Source of the DNA: Steromphala cineraria | Lineage: Eukaryota; Mollusca; Gastropoda; Trochida; Trochidae | DNA length: 64,000 nucleotides | Direction of reading: 5' to 3' | NCBI GenBank assembly: GCA_916613615.1 | Contig: OU744730.1 | Coordinates: 19,633,406 to 19,697,405 of the forward strand | Part shown: positions 37,797-50,100 of the stretch, piece by piece | Numbering within the stretch: the first letter of the stretch is position 1 | Layout: every line of letters starts with the position of its first letter | Position numbers and translations under genes: made by a program | Notes under the pieces: model-generated | Databases searched by the model: none | What the model saw: only the letters and a program-made list of their open reading frames with translations | What the model was told of the DNA's origin: nothing

Positions 37797-40700
37797 CTAC
37801 ACAGCAGAAGGAGCTACTGAACAGTGAGAGACACTACACAGCAGAAGGAGCTCCTGAACAGTGAGAGACACTACACAGCAGAAGGAGCTCCTGAACAGTG
37901 AGAGACACAACACAACAGAAGGAGGTCCTGAACAGTGAGAGATACAACACAGCAGAAGGAGCTCCTGAACTGTGAGAGACACTACACAACAGAAGGAGTT
38001 CCTGAACAGTGAGAGATACAACACAGCAGAAGGAGCTCCTGAACAGTGAGAGAAACTACACAACAGAAGGAGCTCCTGAACTGTGAGAGACACTACACAA
38101 CGGAAGGAGCTCCTGAACAGTGAGAGACACAACACAACAGAAGGAGCTCCTGAACAGTGAGAGACACAACACAGCAGAAGGAGCCCCTGAACAGTGAGAG
38201 ACACAACACAACAGAAGGAGGTCCTGAACAGTGAGAGACACAACACAACAGAAGGAGCTCCTGAACAGTGAGAGACACAACACAGCAGAAGGAGCTCCTG
38301 AACTGTGAGAGACACTACACAACAGGAGCTCCTGAACAGTGAGAGATGCTACACAACAGGAGCTCCTGAACAGTGAGAGATGCTACACAACAGGAGCTCC
38401 TGAACAGTGAGAGACACAACACAACAGAAGGAGCTCCTGAACAGTGAGAGATACTACACAACAGAAGGAGCTCCTGATCGGTGAGAGATGCTACACAACA
38501 GGAGCTCCTGAACTGTGAGAGACACAACACAACAGAAGGAGCTCCTGAACAGTGAGAGATACAACACAGCAGAAGGAGCTCCTGAACAGTGAGATATACT
38601 ACACAACAGAAGGAGCTCCTGAACAGTGAGAGACACTACACAACAGAAGGAGCTCCTGAACAGTGAGAGACACAACACAACAGAAGGAGGTCCAGAACAG
38701 TGAGAGATACTACACAGCAGAAGGAGCTCCTGAACAGTGAGAGACACTACACAGCAGAAGGAGCTCCTGAACAGTGAGAGACACAACACAGCAGAAGGAG
38801 CTCCTGAACAGTGAGAGACACAACACAGCAGAAGGAGCTCCTGAACTGTGAGAGACACTACACAACAGAAGGAGTTCCTGAACAGTGAGATACACTACAC
38901 AGCAGAAGGAGCTCCTGAACAGTGAGAGATACAACAAAACAGAAGGAGCTCCTGAACAGTGAGAGACACAACACAACAGAAGGAGCTCCTGAACAGTGAG
39001 AGACACTACACAGCAGAAGAAGCTCCTGAACTGTGAGAGACACTACACAGCAGAAGGAGCTCCTGAACTGTGAGAGACACTACACAACAGAAGGAGTTCC
39101 TGAACAGTGAGATACACTACACAGCAGAAGGAGCTCCTGAACAGTGAGAGATACAACACAACAGAAGGAGCTCCTGAACAGTGAGAGACACAACACAACA
39201 GAAGGAGCTCCTGAACAGTGAGAGACACAACACAGCAGAAGGAGCTCCTGAACTGTGAGAGACACTACACAACAGAAGGAGTTCCTGAACAGTGAGATAC
39301 ACTACACAGCAGAAGGAGCTCCTGAACAGTGAGAGATACAACACAACAGAAGGAGCTCCTGAACAGTGAGAGACACAACACAACAGAAGGAGCTCCTGAA
39401 CTGTGAGAGACACTACACAGCAGAAGGAGGTCCTGAACTGTGAGAGACACAACACAACAGAAGGCGCTCCTGAACAGTGAGAGACACAACACAACAGAAG
39501 GAGCTCCTGAACTGTGAGAGACACTACACAGCAGAAGAAGCTCCTGAACTGTGAGAGATACAACACAACAGAAGGAGCTCCTGAACAGTTAGAGACACAA
39601 CACAACAGAAGGAGCTCCTGAACAGTGAGAGACACTACACAACAGAAGGAGCTCCTGAACAGTGAGAGACACTACACAGCAGAAGGAGCTCCTGAACTGT
39701 GAGAGATACTACACAACAGAAGGAGCTCCTGAACAGTGAGAGACACTACACAACAGAAGGAGGTCCTGAACAGTGAGAGACACAACACAACAGAAGGAGC
39801 TTCGAACAGTGAGAGACACAACACAGCAGAAGGAGCTCCTGAACTGTGAGAGACACTAGACAACAGGAGCTCCTGAACAGTGAGAGATGCTACACAACAG
39901 GAGCTCCTGAACAGTGAGAGATGCTACACAACAGGAGCTCCTGAACAGTGAGAGACACAACACAACAGAAGGAGCTCCTGAACAGTGAGAGATACTACAC
40001 AACAGAAGGAGCTCCTGAACAGTGAGAGATGCTACACAACAGGAGCTCCTGAACTGTGAGAGACACAACACAACAGAAGGAGCTCCTGAACAGTGAGAGA
40101 CACAACACAACAGAAGGAGCTCCTGAACAGTGAGATATACTACACAACAGAAGGAGCTCCTGAACAGTGAGAGACACTACACAACAGAAGGAGCTCCTGA
40201 ACAGTGAGAGACACAACACAACAGAAGGAGGTCCTGAACAGTGAGAGATACTACACAGCAGAAGGAGCTCCTGAACAGTGAGAGACACAACACAGCAGAA
40301 GGAGCTCCTGAACTGTGAGAGACACAACACAACAGAAGGAGCTCCTGAACAGTGAGAGACACTACACAACAGAAGGAGCTCCTGAACAGTGAGAGACACT
40401 ACACAACAGAAGGAGCTCCTGAACAGTGAGAGACACAACACAACAGAAGGAGGTCCTGAACAGTGAGAGACACTACACAGCAGAAGGAGCTCCTGAACAG
40501 TGAGAGACACTACACAGCAGAAGGAGCTACTGAACAGTGAGAGACACTACACAGCAGAAGGAGCTCCTGAACAGTGAGAGACACTACACAGCAGAAGGAG
40601 CTCCTGAACAGTGAGAGACACAACACAACAGAAGGAGGTCCTGAACAGTGAGAGATACAACACAGCAGAAGGAGCTCCTGAACTGTGAGAGACACTACAC

Positions 40701-43700
40701 AACAGAAGGAGTTCCTGAACAGTGAGAGATACAACACAGCAGAAGGAGCTCCTGAACAGTGAGAGAAACTACACAACAGAAGGAGCTCCTGAACTGTGAG
40801 AGACACTACACAACGGAAGGAGCTCCTGAACAGTGAGAGACACAACACAACAGAAGGAGCTCCTGAACAGTGAGAGACACAACACAGCAGAAGGAGCCCC
40901 TGAACAGTGAGAGACACAACACAACAGAAGGAGGTCCTGAACAGTGAGAGACACAACACAACAGAAGGAGCTCCTGAACAGTGAGAGACACAACACAGCA
41001 GAAGGAGCTCCTGAACTGTGAGAGACACTACACAACAGGAGCTCCTGAACAGTGAGAGATGCTACACAACAGGAGCTCCTGAACAGTGAGAGACACAACA
41101 CAACAGAAGGAGCTCCTGAACAGTGAGAGATACTACACAACAGAAGGAGCTCCTGATCGGTGAGAGATGCTACACAACAGGAGCTCCTGAACTGTGAGAG
41201 ACACAACACAACAGAAGGAGCTCCTGAACAGTGAGAGATACAACACAGCAGAAGGAGCTCCTGAACAGTGAGATATACTACACAACAGAAGGAGCTCCTG
41301 AACAGTGAGAGACACTACACAACAGAAGGAGCTCCTGAACAGTGAGAGACACAACACAACAGAAGGAGCTCCTGAACAGTGAGAGACACAACACAACAGA
41401 AGGAGGTCCAGAACAGTGAGAGATACTACACAGCAGAAGGAGCTCCTGAACAGTGAGAGACACAACACAGCAGAAGGAGCTCCTGAACAGTGAGAGACAC
41501 AACACAGCAGAAGGAGCTCCTGAACAGTGAGAGACACAACACAGCAGAAGGAGCTCCTGAACTGTGAGAGACACTACACAACAGAAGGAGTTCCTGAACA
41601 GTGAGATACACTACACAGCAGAAGGAGCTCCTGAACAGTGAGAGATACAACACAACAGAAGGAGCTCCTGAACAGTGAGAGACACAACACAACAGAAGGA
41701 GCTCCTGAACAGTGAGAGACACAACACAGCAGAAGGAGCTCCTGAACTGTGAGAGACACTACACAACAGAAGGAGTTCCTGAACAGTGAGATACACTACA
41801 CAGCAGAAGGAGCTCCTGAACAGTGAGAGATACAACACAACAGAAGGAGCTCCTGAACAGTGAGAGACACAACACAACAGAAGGAGCTCCTGAACTGTGA
41901 GAGACACTACACAGCAGAAGGAGGTCCTGAACTGTGAGAGACACAACACAACAGAAGGAGCTCCTGAACAGTGAGAGACACAACACAACAGAAGGAGCTC
42001 CTGAACTGTGAGAGACACTACACAGCAGAAGAAGCTCCTGAACTGTGAGAGATACAACACAACAGAAGGAGCTCCTGAACAGTGAGAGACACAACACAAC
42101 AGAAGGAGCTCCTGAACAGTGAGAGACACTACACAACAGAAGGAGCTCCTGAACAGTGAGAGACACTACACAGCAGAAGGAGCTCCTGAACTGTGAGAGA
42201 TACTACACAACAGAAGGAGCTCCTGAACAGTGAGAGACACTACACAACAGAAGGAGGTCCTGAACAGTGAGAGACACAACACAACAGAAGGAGCTTCGAA
42301 CAGTGAGAGACACAACACAGCAGAAGGAGCTCCTGAACTGTGAGAGACACTAGACAACAGGAGCTCCTGAACAGTGAGAGATGCTACACAACAGGAGCTC
42401 CTGAACAGTGAGAGATGCTACACAACAGGAGCTCCTGAACAGTGAGAGACACAACACAACAGAAGGAGCTCCTGAACAGTGAGAGATACTACACAACAGA
42501 AGGAGCTCCTGAACAGTGAGAGATGCTACACAACAGGAGCTCCTGAACTGTGAGAGACACAACACAACAGAAGGAGCTCCTGAACAGTGAGAGACACAAC
42601 ACAACAGAAGGAGCTCCTGAACAGTGAGATATACTACACAACAGAAGGAGCTCCTGAACAGTGAGAGACACTACACAACAGAAGGAGCTCCTGAACAGTG
42701 AGAGACACAACACAACAGAAGGAGGTCCTGAACAGTGAGAGATACTACACAGCAGAAGGAGCTCCTGAACAGTGAGATACACTACACAGCAGAAGGAGGT
42801 CCTGAACAGTGAGAGACACAACACAACAGAAGGAGCTCCTGAACAGTGAGAGACACTACACAACAGAAGGAGCTCCTGAACAGTGAGAGACACAACACAA
42901 CAGAAGGAGCTCCTGAACAGTGAGAGACACAACACAACAGAAGGAGCTCCTGAACTGTGAGAGACACTACACAGCAGAAGGAGCTCCTGAACTGTGAGAG
43001 ATACAACACAACAGAAGGAGCTCCTGAACAGTGAGAGACACAACACAACAGAAGGAGCTCCTGAACAGTGAGAGATTCTACACAACAGAAGGAGCTCCTG
43101 AACAGTGAGAGACATTACACAGCAGAAGGAGCTCCTGAACAGTGAGAGACACTACACAACAGAAGGAGGTCCTGAACTGTGAGAGATACTACACAACAGA
43201 AGGAGCTCCTGAACAGTGAGAGACACTACACAACAGAAGGAGCTCCTGAACAGTGAGAGACACAACACAACAGAAGGAGGTCCTGAACAGTGAGAGATAC
43301 TACACAGCAGAAGGAGCTCCTGAACAGTGAGAGACACTACACAGCAGAAGGAGCTCCTGAACAGTGAGAGACACAACACAGCAGAAGGAGCTCCTGAACA
43401 GTGAGAGACACAACACAGCAGAAGGAGCTCCTGAACTGTGAGAGACACAACACAGCAGAAGGAGCTCCTGAACAGTGAGAGACACAACACAGCAGAAGGA
43501 GCTCCTGAACTGTGAGAGACACTACACAACAGAAGGAGTTCCTGAACAGTGAGATACACTACACAGCAGAAGGAGGTCCTGAACAGTGAGAGATACTACA
43601 CAGCAGAAGGAGCTCCTGAACTGTGAGAGACACAACACAGCAGAAGGAGCTCCTGAACAGTGAGAGACACAACACAACAGAAGGAGCTCCTGAACAGTGA

Positions 43701-46700
43701 GAGATACAACACAACAGAAGGAGCCCCTGAACAGTGAGAGACGCTACACAGCAGAAGGAGCTCCTGAACAGTGAGAGACACTACACAACAGAAGGAGCTC
43801 CTGAACAGTGAGAGACACAACACAACAGAAGGAGCTCCTGAACAGTGAGAGACACAACACAACAGAAGGAGCTCCTGAACTGTGAGAGACACTACACAGC
43901 AGAAGGAGCTACTGAACAGTGAGAGACACTACACAGCAGAAGGAGCTCCTGAACAGTGAGAGACACTACACAGCAGAAGGAGCTCCTGAACAGTGAGAGA
44001 CACAACACAACAGAAGGAGGTCCTGAACAGTGAGAGATACAACACAGCAGAAGGAGCTCCTGAACTGTGAGAGACACTACACAACAGAAGGAGTTCCTGA
44101 ACAGTGAGAGATACAACACAGCAGAAGGAGCTCCTGAACAGTGAGAGAAACTACACAACAGAAGGAGCTCCTGAACTGTGAGAGACACTACACAACGGAA
44201 GGAGCTCCTGAACAGTGAGAGACACAACACAACAGAAGGAGCTCCTGAACAGTGAGAGACACAACACAGCAGAAGGAGCCCCTGAACAGTGAGAGACACA
44301 ACACAACAGAAGGAGGTCCTGAACAGTGAGAGACACAACACAACAGAAGGAGCTCCTGAACAGTGAGAGACACAACACAGCAGAAGGAGCTCCTGAACTG
44401 TGAGAGACACTACACAACAGGAGCTCCTGAACAGTGAGAGATGCTACACAACAGGAGCTCCTGAACAGTGAGAGATGCTACACAACAGGAGCTCCTGAAC
44501 AGTGAGAGACACAACACAACAGAAGGAGCTCCTGAACAGTGAGAGATACTACACAACAGAAGGAGCTCCTGATCGGTGAGAGATGCTACACAACAGGAGC
44601 TCCTGAACTGTGAGAGACACAACACAACAGAAGGAGCTCCTGAACAGTGAGAGATACAACACAGCAGAAGGAGCTCCTGAACAGTGAGACATACTACACA
44701 ACAGAAGGAGCTCCTGAACAGTGAGAGACACTACACAACAGAAGGAGCTCCTGAACAGTGAGAGACACAACACAACAGAAGGAGGTCCAGAACAGTGAGA
44801 GATACTACACAGCAGAAGGAGCTCCTGAACAGTGAGAGACACTACACAGCAGAAGGAGCTCCTGAACAGTGAGAGACACAACACAGCAGAAGGAGCTCCT
44901 GAACAGTGAGAGACACAACACAGCAGAAGGAGCTCCTGAACTGTGAGAGACACTACACAACAGAAGGAGTTCCTGAACAGTGAGATACACTACACAGCAG
45001 AAGGAGCTCCTGAACAGTGAGAGATACAACAAAACAGAAGGAGCTCCTGAACAGTGAGAGACACAACACAACAGAAGGAGCTCCTGAACAGTGAGAGACA
45101 CTACACAGCAGAAGAAGCTCCTGAACTGTGAGAGACACTACACAGCAGAAGGAGCTCCTGAACTGTGAGAGACACTACACAACAGAAGGAGTTCCTGAAC
45201 AGTGAGATACACTACACAGCAGAAGGAGCTCCTGAACAGTGAGAGATACAACACAACAGAAGGAGCTCCTGAACAGTGAGAGACACAACACAACAGAAGG
45301 AGCTCCTGAACAGTGAGAGACACAACACAGCAGAAGGAGCTCCTGAACTGTGAGAGACACTACACAACAGAAGGAGTTCCTGAACAGTGAGATACACTAC
45401 ACAGCAGAAGGAGCTCCTGAACAGTGAGAGATACAACACAACAGAAGGAGCTCCTGAACAGTGAGAGACACAACACAACAGAAGGAGCTCCTGAACTGTG
45501 AGAGACACTACACAGCAGAAGGAGGTCCTGAACTGTGAGAGACACAACACAACAGAAGGAGCTCCTGAACAGTGAGAGACACAACACAACAGAAGGAGCT
45601 CCTGAACTGTGAGAGACACTACACAGCAGAAGAAGCTCCTGAACTGTGAGAGATACAACACAACAGAAGGAGCTCCTGAACAGTTAGAGACACAACACAA
45701 CAGAAGGAGCTCCTGAACAGTGAGAGACACTACACAACAGAAGGAGCTCCTGAACAGTGAGAGACACTACACAGCAGAAGGAGCTCCTGAACTGTGAGAG
45801 ACACTACACAACAGAAGGAGCTCCTGAACAGTGAGAGACACTACACAACAGAAGGAGGTCCTGAACAGTGAGAGACACAACACAACAGAAGGAGCTTCGA
45901 ACAGTGAGAGACACAACACAGCAGAAGGAGCTCCTGAACTGTGAGAGACACTAGACAACAGGAGCTCCTGAACAGTGAGAGATGCTACACAACAGGAGCT
46001 CCTGAACAGTGAGAGATGCTACACAACAGGAGCTCCTGAACAGTGAGAGACACAACACAACAGAAGGAGCTCCTGAACAGTGAGAGATACTACACAACAG
46101 AAGGAGCTCCTGAACAGTGAGAGATGCTACACAACAGGAGCTCCTGAACTGTGAGAGACACAACACAACAGAAGGAGCTCCTGAACAGTGAGAGACACAA
46201 CACAACAGAAGGAGCTCCTGAACAGTGAGATATACTACACAACAGAAGGAGCTCCTGAACAGTGAGAGACACTACACAACAGAAGGAGCTCCTGAACAGT
46301 GAGAGACACAACACAACAGAAGGAGGTCCTGAACAGTGAGAGATACTACACAGCAGAAGGAGCTCCTGAACAGTGAGAGACACAACACAGCAGAAGGAGC
46401 TCCTGAACTGTGAGAGACACAACACAACAGAAGGAGCTCCTGAACAGTGAGAGACACTACACAACAGAAGGAGCTCCTGAACAGTGAGAGACACTACACA
46501 ACAGAAGGAGCTCCTGAACAGTGAGAGACACAACACAACAGAAGGAGGTCCTGAACAGTGAGAGACACTACACAGCAGAAGGAGCTCCTGAACAGTGAGA
46601 GACACTACACAGCAGAAGGAGCTACTGAACAGTGAGAGACACTACACAGCAGAAGGAGCTCCTGAACAGTGAGAGACACTACACAGCAGAAGGAGCTCCT

Positions 46701-49700
46701 GAACAGTGAGAGACACAACACAACAGAAGGAGGTCCTGAACAGTGAGAGATACAACACAGCAGAAGGAGCTCCTGAACTGTGAGAGACACTACACAACAG
46801 AAGGAGTTCCTGAACAGTGAGAGATACAACACAGCAGAAGGAGCTCCTGAACAGTGAGAGAAACTACACAACAGAAGGAGCTCCTGAACTGTGAGAGACA
46901 CTACACAACGGAAGGAGCTCCTGAACAGTGAGAGACACAACACAACAGAAGGAGCTCCTGAACAGTGAGAGACACAACACAGCAGAAGGAGCCCCTGAAC
47001 AGTGAGAGACACAACACAACAGAAGGAGGTCCTGAACAGTGAGAGACACAACACAACAGAAGGAGCTCCTGAACAGTGAGAGACACAACACAGCAGAAGG
47101 AGCTCCTGAACTGTGAGAGACACTACACAACAGGAGCTCCTGAACAGTGAGAGATGCTACACAACAGGAGCTCCTGAACAGTGAGAGATGCTACACAACA
47201 GGAGCTCCTGAACAGTGAGAGACACAACACAACAGAAGGAGCTCCTGAACAGTGAGAGATACTACACAACAGAAGGAGCTCCTGATCGGTGAGAGATGCT
47301 ACACAACAGGAGCTCCTGAACTGTGAGAGACACAACACAACAGAAGGAGCTCCTGAACAGTGAGAGATACAACACAGCAGAAGGAGCTCCTGAACAGTGA
47401 GATATACTACACAACAGAAGGAGCTCCTGAACAGTGAGAGACACTACACAACAGAAGGAGCTCCTGAACAGTGAGAGACACAACACAACAGAAGGAGCTC
47501 CTGAACAGTGAGAGACACAACACAACAGAAGGAGGTCCAGAACAGTGAGAGATACTACACAGCAGAAGGAGCTCCTGAACAGTGAGAGACACAACACAGC
47601 AGAAGGAGCTCCTGAACAGTGAGAGACACAACACAGCAGAAGGAGCTCCTGAACAGTGAGATACACAACACAGCAGAAGGAGCTCCTGAACTGTGAGAGA
47701 CACTACACAACAGAAGGAGTTCCTGAACAGTGAGATACACTACACAGCAGAAGGAGCTCCTGAACAGTGAGAGATACAACACAACAGAAGGAGCTCCTGA
47801 ACAGTGAGAGACACAACACAACAGAAGGAGCTCCTGAACAGTGAGAGACACAACACAGCAGAAGGAGCTCCTGAACTGTGAGAGACACTACACAACAGAA
47901 GGAGTTCCTGAACAGTGAGATACACTACACAGCAGAAGGAGCTCCTGAACAGTGAGAGATACAACACAACAGAAGGAGCTCCTGAACAGTGAGAGACACA
48001 ACACAACAGAAGGAGCTCCTGAACTGTGAGAGACACTACACAGCAGAAGGAGGTCCTGAACTGTGAGAGATACAACACAACAGAAGGAGCTCCTGAACAG
48101 TGAGAGACACAACACAACAGAAGGAGCTCCTGAACAGTGAGAGACACTACACAACAGAAGGAGCTCCTGAACAGTGAGAGACACTACACAGCAGAAGGAG
48201 CTCCTGAACTGTGAGAGATACTACACAACAGAAGGAGCTCCTGAACAGTGAGAGACACTACACAACAGAAGGAGGTCCTGAACAGTGAGAGACACAACAC
48301 AACAGAAGGAGCTTCGAACAGTGAGAGACACAACACAGCAGAAGGAGCTCCTGAACTGTGAGAGACACTAGACAACAGGAGCTCCTGAACAGTGAGAGAT
48401 GCTACACAACAGGAGCTCCTGAACAGTGAGAGATGCTACACAACAGGAGCTCCTGAACAGTGAGAGACACAACACAACAGAAGGAGCTCCTGAACAGTGA
48501 GAGATACTACACAACAGAAGGAGCTCCTGAACAGTGAGAGATGCTACACAACAGGAGCTCCTGATCTGTGAGAGACACAACACAACAGAAGGAGCTCCTG
48601 AACAGTGAGAGACACAACACAACAGAAGGAGCTCCTGAACAGTGAGATATACTACACAACAGAAGGAGCTCCTGAACAGTGAGAGACACTACACAACAGA
48701 AGGAGCTCCTGAACAGTGAGAGACACAACACAACAGAAGGAGGTCCTGAACAGTGAGAGATACTACACAGCAGAAGGAGCTCCTGAACAGTGAGATACAC
48801 TACACAGCAGAAGGAGGTCCTGAACAGTGAGAGACACAACACAACAGAAGGAGCTCCTGAACAGTGAGAGACACTACACAACAGAAGGAGCTCCTGAACA
48901 GTGAGAGACACAACACAACAGAAGGAGCTCCTGAACAGTGAGAGACACAACACAACAGAAGGAGCTCCTGAACTGTGAGAGACACTACACAGCAGAAGGA
49001 GCTCCTGAACTGTGAGAGATACAACACAACAGAAGGAGCTCCTGAACAGTGAGAGACACAACACAACAGAAGGAGCTCCTGAACAGTGAGAGATTCTACA
49101 CAACAGAAGGAGCTCCTGAACAGTGAGAGACATTACACAGCAGAAGGAGCTCCTGAACAGTGAGAGACACTACACAACAGAAGGAGGTCCTGAACTGTGA
49201 GAGATACTACACAACAGAAGGAGCTCCTGAACAGTGAGAGACACTACACAACAGAAGGAGCTCCTGAACAGTGAGAGACACAACACAACAGAAGGAGGTC
49301 CTGAACAGTGAGAGATACTACACAGCAGAAGGAGCTCCTGAACAGTGAGAGACACTACACAGCAGAAGGAGCTCCTGAACAGTGAGAGACACAACACAGC
49401 AGAAGGAGCTCCTGAACAGTGAGAGACACAACACAGCAGAAGGAGCTCCTGAACTGTGAGAGACACAACACAGCAGAAGGAGCTCCTGAACAGTGAGAGA
49501 CACAACACAGCAGAAGGAGCTCCTGAACTGTGAGAGACACTACACAACAGAAGGAGTTCCTGAACAGTGAGATACACTACACAGCAGAAGGAGGTCCTGA
49601 ACAGTGAGAGATACTACACAGCAGAAGGAGCTCCTGAACTGTGAGAGACACAACACAGCAGAAGGAGCTCCTGAACAGTGAGAGACACAACACAACAGAA

Positions 49701-50100
49701 GGAGCTCCTGAACAGTGAGAGATACAACACAACAGAAGGAGCCCCTGAACAGTGAGAGACGCTACACAGCAGAAGGAGCTCCTGAACAGTGAGAGACACT
49801 ACACAACAGAAGGAGCTCCTGAACAGTGAGAGACACAACACAACAGAAGGAGCTCCTGAACAGTGAGAGACACAACACAACAGAAGGAGCTCCTGAACTG
49901 TGAGAGACACTACACAGCAGAAGGAGCTCCTGAACTGTGAGAGATACAACACAACAGAAGGAGCTCCTGAACAGTGAGAGACACAACACAACAGAAGGAG
50001 CTCCTGAACAGTGAGAGACACAACACAACAGAAGGAGCTCCTGAACAGTGAGAAACACAACACAGCAGAAGGAGCCCCTGAACAGTGAGAGACACAACAC
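37797..50100 (+). repeat. Right higher-order domain: 6.1-kb tandem duplication with 2.4-2.7-kb sub-blocks
   Basis: Unit series starting at 37,797, 38,056, 39,117 and 40,510 recur at 43,892, 44,151, 45,212 and 46,605, each exactly 6,095 bp on. Those at 42,489, 42,782, 43,152 and 43,596 recur 6,018 bp on. Inside each half a series repeats after 2,713 bp (37,797/40,510 and 43,892/46,605). The rare GAGCTTCGAAC unit occurs near 39,800, 42,294, 45,895 and 48,312. The GAGATGCTACAC 34-bp units appear only in this domain. Confidence 0.88.
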
